DNA of 64,000 bases from Monosporascus cannonballus (Eukaryota; Ascomycota; Sordariomycetes; Xylariales), in the NCBI GenBank assembly GCA_004154925.1, contig QJNS01000077.1, forward strand, positions 124,001 to 188,000, read 5' to 3'. The translations under genes and the position numbers were made by a program. Of this stretch, positions 12,231 to 23,402 are shown one piece after another; position 1 is the first letter of the stretch, and each line of letters begins with the position of its first letter. The notes under the pieces are model-generated. The model had not been told where the DNA came from and ran no database searches. It saw only the letters and a list, made by a program, of their open reading frames with translations.

Positions 12231-13309
12231 ACACGGCCCGTATAACCTAACTGAACTGCCATTCGTACGTACGCAAGAACGGCGGGGCCGGACAGGGTGA
12301 GGGGATGAACGGAGTTTGCATCGGCGGCGCGGGGAAAATATTTTAACGTCTTTTTTGCAAATTTGTATTCTACGTATCCCTGTGTACGATCCGCCGGAAT
12401 GAAGAAGATTGATTGTCCTTGGTTCATTGCATATTGTGTCCCAGGATAGGCGGTCGTCTGTTCCCTGGACGAACCGAGGAGCTCTCGTATGTTTCCCAAA
12501 TGTTCACGTCCCTCGCTCACCTATCCATCCATCTGCCATGACAACTAAAGGTATCAAGCTTTTCAAAAGACCCACGCTATGGACTCTCCCCGAGATTGTC
12601 TTCTATTGCTCCTCTTTCTACCTATCGGTGACGACCCCCCGTTCCCTAGGGCCAAGGATCTGTCCGGCTCGCTTGTTTTCCCAGTTGCAGTGAGATCATG
12701 ACGTAGTAGCTTTGCCGGTATTGCTCATGATTGCCAGAACAAGCCAGTAAGCATGTTCTTAAGAGAACTGCGAAGAGAGACAGGCGCCGTTATGGGATTC
12801 AGGGATTGCGGGGACGGTGACATGGCTATAGAATTGCTGGAACGGAACTGCTTTCCAGGCAACTGTTCTCTGTACCCGCCGCCTTATCAGTTACATTTCG
12901 TATCCGGTGACTTGCTCGCCATTCCCGACCACCGGTCTGGGTCTCGGAATTCAGGCCCGTCTATCACTTCCATAGTCTCCCCAGGCTTCCATCACCTAAA
13001 TAATGGCCCCGTAGAACTCCGGCACTCAACCGTGGATGCTCGCTTTCTCCCGATCTTTTGTCATCGCCTGAGGAATCAATGTGGACAGTTAGCTTCTAGG
13101 GCGTCATGATCGGAGTGATATTCTTTTAGCGCGGAAAAGAGACCCCCCGTCGTCAGAGGCGCTGCGGTAGTATGAGGTACGAAATATGCCACTTGAGCTG
13201 GAAATGCTCGGTAACTCGGTTTCGTAGTGGTCATCTCCTCTCTCTCGTAAAGATGCAAGTGTGTTCCTCGCATAGTAGTCCAAGCAAGCCGGCATTAGAC
13301 ATGTCCGAG
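12231..13309. other. Convergent intergenic region YIP4/RRN11
   Basis: Both neighbouring genes end here, so it should hold two 3' UTRs. Open frames up to 118 codons are present but have no coding character or domain. I see nothing else. Confidence 0.4.
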
Positions 13310-14767
13310 CTAGAAGAAACCATCCTCGCTGGGACTCGCAGCCTCGTCATCATCCTGCCCCTCCTCCTCTTCGACCAACTTCTTCGCCCACCCATCCAGG
13401 GCGCCTCCGTTCTCGACGATGCGCGAAAAGAAATCCTTCGCCTTCTCCAGCTCCTCCCCCCTCCTCGCAACCCCGGAACGCTCCTCGGGGCCATCGGCAT
13501 GGGCCAGCAGCAGATCATCCGCCAACGACGGGGATGACGGCGTCCTCGTCCGCCGCCCGCCTTCGGCCGCATCCCGCCTCACGCCCTCGATGAGCCGCGT
13601 GGGCAGGTGCAGGTCGCCCACGAACAGCGCCAGCATGCCCCGCAGCCGCAGGAGCTCGAGGTGCTTCGAGTACGGCGCGTTCTCCATCAGCTGGTCCATG
13701 CGCGCGGCGATCTGCTGCGCCGCGATGGCCGTCTCGCGGCGCAGCTCGTCCCGCGCGGCCCGCCTCAGCCGACGTCTCCCCACGTCCCCGCGCCGCCGCA
13801 GTAACCCCCGCGCCCCCGCCTCCTCCTCGTCCTCCGCGTACGCGTATGCGTCGAAGCGGGGGTCGCCTTCCCCCTCTAGGCCCGACCCTCCTTCGTCGTC
13901 GTCGTCGTCGTCTTCTTCTTCCTCCTCTTCGGCGGCGGCGAGCCGGCGCAGCGCTCCCCCGAACTCGGCGTCGATGTTGTAGATCTCGATTCCGAACAGC
14001 ACCGGCCAGAAATCCAGCGCGCTCGTCAGGTGCGGGCGGTGCGGGTCGTGCGGGTGCTGCTGGATCAGGCTCTCGAAGTAGGCGCGGACCCTGTCGACGT
14101 TGGCGGCGGAGCTCCAGCGCCTCACCGCCTCGTCGCCTTCGGCTTCCGCTTCCTGGTCCCGCCGCTGCTGTTCTCTCGCCTCGCCTTCCCCGTCGCGCAT
14201 AAGAATCTCGGACCCCACGGCCCAGAGGTGGCTGAGCCGGACGTCGACCTCCCTGGTCCGCACGAGGAGCCCGAACGCCCGCCTCGCGCGCGGGATGTCG
14301 CCCTCGCCGAGGCAGCGGTGCAGGATGGCGGTCACGGTGCTCAGGTGCCGGAGGCGCGCCGAGTGGTGCTTCGGCGCGGCGGGGACGCCGTTGCCGTTGC
14401 CGTCGGCCCGCGCCTCGGCAAAGTCGGTGCCGGCGTCGCTGCTCTCGGCCCCGCTCCTGCTCGCGCCCCTGCGCCCGCGCCCGCTCCCGCCGTCGGCGTC
14501 GCGGTCGGGGGGCAGCGCCTTGTGCGGGAACAGCGGGAACCTGTCCGCCGGGTTCGCCTTCTCCGGCGCCAGCCCCGCGACGGCGAACTGGCGCAGCAGG
14601 TCGGGCGGGTGGCTGCGCGGGTTGATGGCGCCCGACGGCAGATGCGAGTACAGATCATCCGGCGCGGGGGGTGGCGAGGCGACATCCCACTCCTCGCCGC
14701 GCCGCTTTGGTTTGCGCGTGTGTATCCCCAGGCGGTAGCCGGGTACGGGGAGGGCGAATGGGCCCAT
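13310..14767 (-). CDS. RRN11: RNA polymerase I-specific initiation factor Rrn11-like
   Basis: Single exon, 485 aa. The central part matches the fungal Rrn11 family (core factor for rDNA transcription, orthologous to TAF1B/TAF1A-complex function): a TPR-like helical stretch HLSTVTAILHRCLGEGDIPRARRAFGLL, then VDVRLSHLWAVGSEIL, and SALDFWPVLFGIEIYNIDAE. It would act in the nucleolus as part of core factor with Rrn6 and Rrn7. The gene is very GC-rich, which produces long antisense open frames. A run of about 13 Glu/Asp residues lies near residue 290, encoded by simple GAG/GAC repeats. An Arg-rich segment follows it. Both are low-complexity insertions relative to the yeast protein. Identity rests on the helical core motifs; the extent of the N-terminus is less certain. 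Confidence 0.8.
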   Translation of the reverse strand: MGPFALPVPGYRLGIHTRKPKRRGEEWDVASPPPAPDDLYSHLPSGAINPRSHPPDLLRQFAVAGLAPEKANPADRFPLFPHKALPPDRDADGGSGRGRRGASRSGAESSDAGTDFAEARADGNGNGVPAAPKHHSARLRHLSTVTAILHRCLGEGDIPRARRAFGLLVRTREVDVRLSHLWAVGSEILMRDGEGEAREQQRRDQEAEAEGDEAVRRWSSAANVDRVRAYFESLIQQHPHDPHRPHLTSALDFWPVLFGIEIYNIDAEFGGALRRLAAAEEEEEEDDDDDDEGGSGLEGEGDPRFDAYAYAEDEEEAGARGLLRRRGDVGRRRLRRAARDELRRETAIAAQQIAARMDQLMENAPYSKHLELLRLRGMLALFVGDLHLPTRLIEGVRRDAAEGGRRTRTPSSPSLADDLLLAHADGPEERSGVARRGEELEKAKDFFSRIVENGGALDGWAKKLVEEEEGQDDDEAASPSEDGFF

Positions 14768-16940
14768 GGCGACAGACGGGTCGCCCCTGGTATACCGCTC
14801 CTCCGAATGTCTTTTGCCGGATTAGCGTGTCTGTATTAAGTGGACGACAAACGCTTTCCTTCAGTTTTGGGGTTCTTAAGGGGTATAGCCGATCCTTGGG
14901 GGTGATTGAAGTGTCCGCATAAGTACATGTAGGCAGAAAAACAGTGGCGAATTGGTCCACTGGTTAATGGTTTCTGCCCAAGCTTTTTAGCGGCCCGGGC
15001 CGCTGCATTAGCCAGTTACGCCTGTCCTAGTGACCCTGGAGCTAACGGTTGTTACCTGGAACGATTAGCGGCCCAGATCAGCCTTAAACAGCGTAAGAAG
15101 ACATCAATCCTATGTGGACCAGCCTAGATAATCAGAGTCCGCTCTGTCTGAACGGTTAATGCTGTCTTGTACCCTTGTTATCGTTTCCATCTTCGCGATC
15201 GTGTTATCGGTTCCTGTCTAAGCTAAGTCTATTATCTGACACGGTATTACGTTATGAGTTTGCCTTTTTAAGTTGTCACGCAGGACGATGACGGTCAGAG
15301 GACCGAACACTACATCTGTGCTGTGAGGTTCCCACAATATATCTCCCCGAAAACGGCTATTCACCTAAAGGTTAGCTGACGGCCCTGAATCACGGGTCAC
15401 TTGAATTACTGACGAGCCCAGCTCAGGGGAAATCTTTATTACGAATATTACGGACATATGGAAGACAGAATATAGAGAAAGGGCACAAGAATAACGAGCG
15501 AAGGTTACACGAGACATGGAAGCAAGATGCCAAAGAATGGGCCCAGTTATGAGTGGATAGTGCCCGGTGATACTATGTACGACATCACCGAGTTACTCCA
15601 TCAGTCAATACCAGTCACGGGCTCGGGCGCGGAGGTGTTATCCACCAGGTGAACGGCCATAGACGATGCTGTCTGGCTAGAACTAGTCTCGCCCTTAGCT
15701 CTAATGGAACGTGACCGACAACTACGCTCTTATTTTTCAGGTTTGCTCAGTCGGCGCGTTGGGATCTTTGTTGAAAGAGTTCAGTTGGCGTGGTGGATTT
15801 TTTTTCTGCGACGTATTAAAATCGTTTTGTACCACGTATAGGAATTTCCCATATGGTGTGTTGAAATCCTTTTATACGGTATATTAAAGTCTGTTATGGA
15901 AAGTTTGATTGGTGAGTTGGAAATCATTTGGCCAAGACTATGTTAACAGCCATCATCACCGGTCACTAGTCCGACAGCGTAACATAATGGCTCTATGGAC
16001 ATAGCACCACAGGGTGGTCACGTATCCATGAACAATATCATTGACTTTACATATAATTAGCATAGGTCTGCGGGAAGCTCGACTACGCACAGAATGCGAC
16101 ACCCCCAGGTCCATGCTAAGAAAATTTCTAAGACCAGCCAAGCACATCCACCCTCGTGGCATGATCCCTTAGGGGTGACTGGGTCCCCAAGAACATATTT
16201 ATCACCACTGAGTCAAACGCTTCAAGAAGAGAAAAATTAAGCCCCTGCTACGGCACAATCGGCAACCGTGTCTGCTCCCGAGTCCCCTGGCCACTGCCTG
16301 CGAACGAGGAACACATAGTAGTAGTAAGAGGACGGCGGCCGAGCACGCCAAGTGGACTAATATAGGGGTATAGCATGCTGATGAGCCGATCCATCACCAC
16401 CACCATTACGAGATCTGCTAGGCGTGTTCGAGATGGTCGAAGCGAATGTGATCTCGCGCCCTAGTCGGGACCAGGGTTTTTCTCCCGGAACAGAGACCCC
16501 TGGAAAACAGGGGCGAGAGAGGGGAGTTACTAAGTAGAAAACCCTTCGACGGCTCTTGGGCGGGCTTTGTGTACTTGTCATTGCGCTCTTCGCTCATCCC
16601 TTATTGTGTTGGAGCTTCACAACTAAGCACGGATGACACCTCCTGGTTAGGGCCAACAGTCTTAGGTGATAGTAGCTCATGTGTGCCCTCTTGGTCGTGA
16701 ATGTCATTTGCTTTTCGCATTAACAGGATCCGTATAACGGAACGAGAGGATGCCCGCATTGGTAGTAGGAAGCCGTCCAATCGTTAACAGGCCCTCGTAT
16801 CGACGAATGGCACCACACGGCGGAAGTGCCGTCATGCATATGTACATTTTGATCTACTGTACATCAGGTCTGCTTCTATGGCCAAGATGTACCCGTGTTT
16901 ATCCCGGCATTATGTGATGGATCATGCGTAAAGACGTCGT
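14768..16940. other. Gene-poor region between RRN11 and NDUFA5
   Basis: I find no gene. The stretch 15770-15920 is T-rich and has degenerate internal repeats of the type GTATTAAAATCGTTTT / GTGTTGAAATCCTTTT / GTATATTAAAGTCTG. The rest has no recognisable feature. The 3' UTR of NDUFA5 lies at the right end. Confidence 0.4.
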
Positions 16941-17817
16941 CTATTGCGAGTTGCGCTCAAAGTAGGCCCATTGACCCTCAGGCGGCTGTTCCTCGAGGCC
17001 CTCCCACCTATAAGTAGGTTAGCTATCATCCCTCAACCCCAGGACCTATAGGACACATGGCACTTACACCTTAGCCTTGTACATGGAATCAACGAGATTC
17101 AGCTCGCCCTCCGCTACTTGGATCACCTCCTCGATCAGGCCGGCACCGATCTTGTTCTCGATCTCCTCGATCCTAGCATTCCCCGCGGTCAGCGCACAAG
17201 ATATTCCCGGATCCGAAAATGCCATAGTCCAGGGACCCGGAGACTTACTGGTCGGCGGTGAGCTGCGGCTCCGGCTCCCACTTGACCTTGCCGGGGGCGT
17301 CCAGCGGCTGCCTCTCGAGCAACAGCTTGTGGTCGATGTCGCGCTCGTCGGTGCCGCGGAGGCCCTCGGCGCCGGGCCCGTCGTCGCGCTCATTGTTCCA
17401 CTCGTCGTAGCGGGTGTCCTCGGGCGGGGGTTCGGCGCAGTGGACGAAGACATGGTCACGGGCGGAGAGCTGGACGGCGTGGGAGCCATCGAGCTTGGAC
17501 TTGGCCTCGGCGGGGGAGGGGAACTGGTCCGGGTGCTCCTTGAGCAGCTTCTGTGCGCGCACCTTCCACTCCTCGTACCCGGGGGGCTGGGCGGCCTCGA
17601 CGATGGCCAAGCGGTGCTTGGTCAGGGCCTCGACGGACTGGCGGTACATGGACGACTCGGGGATCTTCTCCAGCTTGTCGAGCGTGCGCGAGTACAGGTA
17701 GATCAGGGTCGACCGCGGGGAGCTGTGGGTGGAGATGCCGGCGAGGCCGGTCGGGTTGCCGGGCTCGAGATAGCGCGCCGGCTTAACGCTCGCGAAGAGT
17801 CTCAGTGTCCGCCTCAT
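16941..17817 (-). CDS. NDUFA5: Complex I subunit NDUFA5 (29.9-kDa subunit type)
   Basis: Model of 246 aa from exons 17249-17817, 17068-17172 and 16941-17007 (complement). The N-terminus MRRTLRLFASVKPARYLEPG is an Arg-rich mitochondrial presequence. The family core follows: TGLAGISTHSSPRSTLIYLY, then LEKIPESSMYRQSVEALTKHRL. The spliced C-terminus contains IEEIENKIGAGLIEEVIQVA and ends with VWEGLEEQPPEGQWAYFER, a strongly conserved fungal ending that is seen only if the last small exon is included. The protein belongs to the peripheral arm of NADH:ubiquinone oxidoreductase. The start codon lies only 27 bp from the poly-G/N/poly-C gap, so its promoter and 5' UTR are probably incomplete in this assembly. 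Confidence 0.93.
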
Positions 17818-17872
17818 GACTGTTGTGAGATACGCTCATCAATGGGGGGGGGGGGGGGGGCANNNNNNNNNN

Positions 17873-17926
<54 letters not shown>

Positions 17927-18744
17927 CTAGGAATGTCAATCCCAAGGGTGAGCAATCAATTAACGATGATAGGTAGGTACCTAAAAAGCTCGGAACGTCA
18001 CAATCCCATAATTCCTACTCACGTGATATAAAGCGCTAGGGAGCTGCCGAAATCCCCAAGAAACTGAACCCCAGTGGGGGACTCCGCTAGTCGCAGTGCA
18101 ATCATCTTTTACTATGCATTAAACAGTAACATCCTACTTTTGCGTATTCCATCTGACGTGAACATGCCTTCTGCTATATACTATAATAACGTTATGGCCA
18201 AGAATACATTCTCTAGAGCAGGGAAATCGCCCATAACCGACTTCGAAGTCGTTAAGGGCAGGGCTGGATGCAAAACCCCCGTGCAAAGGCAGACAACGGA
18301 CAATGATAGTGATTCACGACGATGCACCTTAGTATCATATTCAATACACAGCATTCATAGTCGTCACTCAGCTAAGGAGACCATTTAGGTAACTCGAAGA
18401 TCATAGGTCGAAACTATGAAACGCATTGGTTCATCTAGACTCCCTAACCATAGAGCCAAGCATGCATGTTCACCCTCAGGGCCAAGGTAGCCGTCCTCGG
18501 GCGAGCCTTCGCTTTGCGGCCGTGGAAACCATAAGAAATAAATCCTGTTAATTCCGCCAGACCGTAATGGCAAGTTCTCATAAGGGGTCTAAAACCAGCA
18601 TAGACATGTCCCTTCATTGTTATTCATGGCACTTTTTGGTGCCTGCGTTATGGTCTATATGGGTATCAATTGACTTAGGAGGCGCTCTCGCGGCTCTTGC
18701 GATAGTTAGCCTAAAGTGACATGACAGTCAGCATTACTGCCTTA
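17818..18744. other. Intergenic with assembly gap
   Basis: This holds the gap feature at 17844-17924 and otherwise no supportable gene. The right end should contain the 3' UTR of the BAR-protein gene. Confidence 0.5.
17844..17924. other. Assembly gap: poly-G, 10 N, poly-C
   Basis: Seventeen G (17844-17860), then CA, ten N (17863-17872) and fifty-two C (17873-17924). Homopolymers this long that change base across an N block are a typical artefact of short-read extension into a gap. The true sequence and length here are unknown. Confidence 0.9.
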
Positions 18745-19965
18745 TCATAGAGAGAAATCCTTGGTGCGACTAGCCTCTTGCTCAACCTGGAGGCCCTCAA
18801 TGACAGGTTGGAGCTCGCTCAGGATCTCGTAAGCTTTCTTGTGGTACTCGACCTGAGCAGCGATGAGCTCGGCGAGGTTTCGCAGAGGCTCCGGGGTGTC
18901 CAAGACCTGTGTAACAACGTTAACTATGATGGCAACAGACAAATCGAAGCCCATTGCGGCACAGGGGGTGAGACTCACGTTCTTCATGACACCAACTGCC
19001 TCCTCGGTTTGTGTAACGAACTCATCTTCGGCCTTCTCGATCTCTTCTTGGGCCTCGGGACTCAATTCGTCGCTGTTGGGCGCTTGATCGTCACGGGGGG
19101 CGGCTCCTGCTATCTTCCAAGTAGTCCCCTTAGCGCGAGACTTGACAGAGTCCAGTGTGAGGCGCGCCCTCTCGACATTCTTGCGCGCACGCGTCGCGAA
19201 CATCAGGTTGGTGTTCAGAGTGGTGTTCCAGCCAGCCAGAAATCGGCTCTGTATCTGTGTGTCCTGTGCAAGGCGGGCCTCGCCAACGCGCTCGCTAGCC
19301 AAAGCATATTTCTCCAGGGCCGTCGCAAGGGGATCTTCTCCTGCGCCCGTGTGCTGCTGATGCAGTAACTGGGAGCTGGCCAAGCTAGCACGCGCGAGAG
19401 CATGGTTGAACGTCTTGGGCTGAGGCTTGGCCGAGGGAGGCGCCGTCAAGGCCGCCTGAGCTTCGGCGGGAGTAGTAGCGCTGGAGAGAAGATGAACCTT
19501 CTCACTGACGGTACGGCCAAGGTCCTGGAAGGTCTCCTTGATATTGGGAGGGTAATCGTAGGCCTCGTTGGAGTATTGCGAGCTGTTTGGAGCAGAGACA
19601 TATCAGTAAGCCGCAATACCTGCGACCGGCTATACGTGCGCACTTACGACACCGCAAGCATCTTCTGGTGAACCTGCTTGAGGGCATCGACGCGCTTCTC
19701 GAGATCGATGTAGTCGGGGGGCAGCTGGGTCTGAGTGGATCTATTGTCAGCAAATGTCTCTAACGTCTAAGAGATAACCGACTACTAACCTTGTCTTCAG
19801 CTTGTCCCAGCTGCTCCTTCGTGTACTGGAGAGTACGGGAGGCAAAAGGCGTGATCTGGGAGCCAATGGAGCTATTATTTGTATCAATACCAAGCTTAGG
19901 AACTGGAGGGGTTCGGTTGATAAATTATACCTCAACTGGCTACTGAATGCCTTGAAGTTATCCAT
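18745..19965 (-). CDS. GVP36: BAR-domain protein, Gvp36-like
   Basis: Model of 321 aa from five exons: 19931-19965, 19790-19871, 19648-19730, 18979-19582 and 18745-18906 (complement), all in phase. It starts MDNFKAFSSQLSSIGSQITPF and continues with TLQYTKEQLGQAEDKTQLP and PDYIDLEKRVDALKQVHQKM, then long helices (RARKNVERARLTLDSVKSRA). This is the three-helix BAR fold that senses and bends membranes. Yeast Gvp36 is a Golgi-vesicle and endocytosis-associated protein and I infer a similar role. The apparent continuous frame across 18907-18978 is an intron; splicing gives the smooth helix EEAVGVMKNVLDTPEPLRNL. The gene is tandem with NDUFA5 on the same strand but about 0.9 kb away. Confidence 0.88.
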
Positions 19966-22030
19966 CTTTCCTCTGGTTATCACGTTTGATGATTTCAAGG
20001 GAATGAAAGGCAGGTATGGAAGACTCGATGGTCGAGTTTAGGTCCCGTCGCAAGAAGAGAACTATGTATATAGCCTCGACATGTCCAAGGCAACAAAGAT
20101 GATGGAGGGACCGCGAAATGACAGACAGGATGGGGTAGCTTCTCGGGTGTGGCTGATGTTGCTTATCGTTATCGGAGAGCACTTGGTTAGCGCTATCCGT
20201 GAGGACCTGTTCGGAACAGTGAAAGTGTGTTTGTGCTTCGTAGTAGCTGTTAGCCTAGATGGCTGTGCATACATATACTTCAGTTCGCTTAGCGTTTCGG
20301 TTACTACATAACAGGGGGACAGCTGGGACAGCTAGAGGGGGCTTAGCAGAAAAGCACGGACTGGATACACATGTGCTCACATACCCTCCATTGTCCTGTA
20401 TGGGTATGATCTTTTGTCAGCAAATTCCAGTGATGGCAATCCTTTCATCATTGTGCACATCTCCGTTCCTCTTTAATAAGTTGGGGTGGCTATTACTATC
20501 CGTCCCTCGCTATTGATCCTATAGTTATTACACATTGCCAATCTTCTTTCAAGCTAACTGCTAACTGAGCCGGCTCAAGTGTTTCCAAATCCCTACGCTC
20601 TCCTTACGGACAAAGATGGGCCGTATGACCATTCGGAGGCAGTGTTTGTTGATAATATTGCAGTCAGGTTAGCAACGACAGCGGAGTCGTTGCCATTTAA
20701 TTACACAACTTGTCGCCGAAATGGCAAATACAACAACAAAAGGAATTTTCTCCTCCGAGAGAAGAGACAGTCACTACCTCTCGTCTAGCTTTCTTGCCTA
20801 GGACATATACCCTAGTCCAAGTGAGCGTTTCCCCTCGCTGTTGAATGTTGGTGTAGTTAAGACTCGCTGACGAAGTATTTTTGAAGCCACTCGCTGAATA
20901 TTGTTGTCGTCGTGCCCAGAGGCTGTAGCACTCCAGCAGACGTTCATAAATTTTATGCCCTGACGGCGTTTCGTGCTCCTATCTTCCACTTGAACATACC
21001 CTTAACGGGTATTCCCCCGACGAACTACCGGCTATCAGTTACTGGCTAAACTTAGTCGCTTGTTGCTCGTTTTCAGATCCCAATTTCGTGGTACTCCTTG
21101 TGCCGTCTAGCCAAAGCTCGCTGATCATGAACCCTCCCCGTCACTGTAACTGCACGGGTAGCAGAGGGTAGTGAAGCTGGTAAGTCTTCTGCGCTTCGAG
21201 TCTCAAGTACCTAGAAGCTAACCCAATAATAGACACATCATAGCCATCGGAAATCTCGAATATTTAAGTATCTATCTTAAATCTCCAACATTTTGGAACA
21301 CACCAACAACAACCCAACCACTCCGGTCTGCTCAGCTCTCAGCAGCGAATACACAGTATTTCTCTCGATAGACTGGTATAGGAAATAGATACAGTTTAAA
21401 CATTATAAGGTAGCTCTAGGGAGTTGAGGGAACTGTTGCTGTGGTTTCCGTGCCAGAGGCCGCAGCACAGGCTCTCCACAAAAGCTCTATCAACACATGG
21501 GGTCCTAACTAGAGTCCACTCCATGCACGTATCTAAACAAATAAAGGCCGTAGGCGTGCCGCTTCTTGAGAGCTTCGGGCTATCTCCCCGTTACATCTCC
21601 AGTGACGGCAATGCTAAGCATTACCTGGATCTAAACCCCATCTCCCCGTCAACATATATTGTGTGGCCCGGTGGCTAGAGAAGCGTTGCGGATATGTCCC
21701 AAACCTTCGTTCGCTATCGTCCGACCTCCTTCGGTTTAGTCGCTATGTCCTTCGTTTCTGCTCATCTTCCATAATTCCTACGTCTTCTCGTCGCCCGTAC
21801 CTATTATTTCTCGCTGTTCATCTTCGTTCCCACTACTTGTACCCGCTCCGGCAGACCTCACGATCTCGCTTATTGGTATACAGAACGACTAAGACGGCGC
21901 CCCGAGGCAGTGTGTACGGGCTGCGGCAGGGCCAGAGTAGGTATGTCAGGTGGAACCCCTTCATGGACGAAGACATGGCCAGCATCGAGGAGGTCCATTA
22001 TCTTTTGAAACATACCCCTACAAGCCCATG
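19966..22030. other. Intergenic, start of repeat-rich region
   Basis: Apart from the repeat at 20672-20730 no gene is supported. A stretch at 21862-22018 reads as coding-like codons (ending in DEDMASIEEVHYLL) but has no exon partners. It may be a gene relic. An A/C-rich stretch around 21290-21360 resembles a transcript leader. Confidence 0.35.
20672..20730. repeat. Dispersed palindromic repeat, copy 1
   Basis: A core GCAACGAC-AGCGGA-GTCGTTGC forms a near-perfect hairpin. It is followed by CATTTAATTACACAACTTG and TCGCCGAAATGGCAAATAC. The same core, spacer and TCGCCGATTTGGCAAGT-type tail recur at 25746-25960 and, in the opposite orientation, at 29220-29311. Confidence 0.75.
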
Positions 22031-22032
22031 CT

Positions 22033-22710
22033 TTCCTGTTCCCGCCGACCTCCTTTCACGTCCCCGCCGGCCCCTTACGCCTACACTGGCGTCATGGGGA
22101 AAATGGGGTCTAAAAGGCTCCAATCAGACACCCCTGGTGAGCTCCACCAGGGGCTATAAAAGGGGCTTCGATCAGCTTTAGTGGCTTGGGAAGATCTTCC
22201 CTCCTAAGAGTCAGAGCTATCAATATAGCCTCAATTTCTTCCGCGGCAACTGGCCTTCCGCATTCCGCCAGTTTAGTCCGCACTCCCTGTCCCTACCAGA
22301 CCTGGAGTGCCGAAAAATGTGAGGCCCCATACTATGGCGGGACACTACTAGGTCTTAAATCTCACAGTTTCGCTGACCCCCTCTTCATGTTCTGGTCAGT
22401 CTCCTACCTTCACGTCGATCTTTTGTATTTCTCCGGGTTTTCATGTTTCATCAATTCAGCTGGTACCTTCCTGTTCCCGCCGACTTCCTTTTACGTTCCC
22501 GTCGGCCTCTTATGTTTACACTGATATTTATATTTCACCAGTTTAGCTCACATTTTCCTGCTCCGCCGACCCCCTTTCATATATTTTTGTCAGTTTCTAC
22601 TTTGACGTTGGCCTTTGACCATTTGCTGCTTTTTCACCTTTCACCTTTCGCCGCATTAGCTCGTATTTTCCTGTTCCCGCCGACCTCCTTTTCGTGGTCT
22701 GTACGTCTTC
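22033..22710. repeat. Degenerate tandem repeat region (TTCCTGTTCCCGCCGACC units)
   Basis: The motif TTTCCTGTTCCCGCCGACCT occurs near 22032, 22467, 22554 and 22667 with small changes. From about 22383 the flanking segments also repeat (TTCATCAATTCAGCTGG / TTTCACCAGTTTAGCTCAC / CGCCGCATTAGCTCGTA, and GTCAGTCTCCTACCTTCACG / GTCAGTTTCTACTTTGACG). The region is pyrimidine-rich and has no supportable open frame. It looks like a decayed minisatellite or nested repeat. Confidence 0.65.
22131..22153. repeat. Perfect 9-bp-stem hairpin
   Basis: CCCCTGGTG and CACCAGGGG form a perfect inverted repeat with a 5-nt loop (AGCTC). It lies inside the degenerate repeat region and is followed by CTATAAAAGG. No adjacent gene explains it as a terminator. 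Confidence 0.6.
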
Positions 22711-23270
22711 GTTCCCTGTCCGCCGTATGCGTGTATCCTCCCTATCCATCGGTCCCTCTTAATTCTCGCTTTCTGGACATTTTAGTTCTTCGCTGTGCGA
22801 TTTACCATCCGATCTTCATCATGGGAGAGCCATCCAAGGTGTGCCTAAAGGGTTTCCCCGGTCCCTGGAAGAGAGGAGGGGGCCAGATAGAAGCCCTCGT
22901 CATTTCTACCGCTAAGTAGCCTCTACCTAGGTCAACAAACGAGCCCAAAAATATTCGTGTTGGATCGTATTGTAGGTCGAACACGGGCTACCCATTTGGG
23001 CGCTAAATAGAGTTGAGGTAGTTGTATAGAATAAGAAGCGAAGTCCAACGGCAATCATGATATGTAGTGTCTTGCTTCTGGAGCCGGGTCGCTGTAATAG
23101 CTCGGCTACGGTGTTCCATCGTACCGCCACATGAGTAATCTTCGCCACGGCTGTCGTCCGATTGTAAGCGTGCCCAAGGGGCTCTATAGCCCTGTTCATA
23201 CGTGTATTAGTCCCTAAAGGAAGATCTCCCGTGTTGCCCTGGAGTTATCGAAAATAATTAGCAGATTTTC

Positions 23271-23315
23271 TCTGATGCTCTTCTCTCTGATGCTCTTCTC
23301 TCTGATGCTCTTCTC
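23271..23315. repeat. Three perfect 15-bp tandem repeats
   Basis: TCTGATGCTCTTCTC is repeated three times without change. On the minus strand it would encode RRASE repeats at the end of an open frame. The unit is a multiple of three, so it would keep frame. Confidence 0.85.
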
Positions 23316-23402
23316 TTTGACGGTGTCTCTGACGGTGGAGGCTTCAGCGCCGCGCTTACACACAAGGCCCTTCTGTTAGTAAACGATGGAATCAGCCTCC
23401 AA

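Noticed and set aside
13419..14839. Long plus-strand open frames opposite RRN11 (up to 269 codons)
   Set aside because: They are shadows of the GC-rich Rrn11 gene: low-complexity Arg/Pro/Ala readings with no domain, while the minus strand encodes a recognisable protein.
18907..18978. In-frame read-through inside the BAR-protein gene
   Set aside because: The 72-nt segment has GT-AG ends and, when removed, the helix reads MKNVLDTPEPL as in the family.
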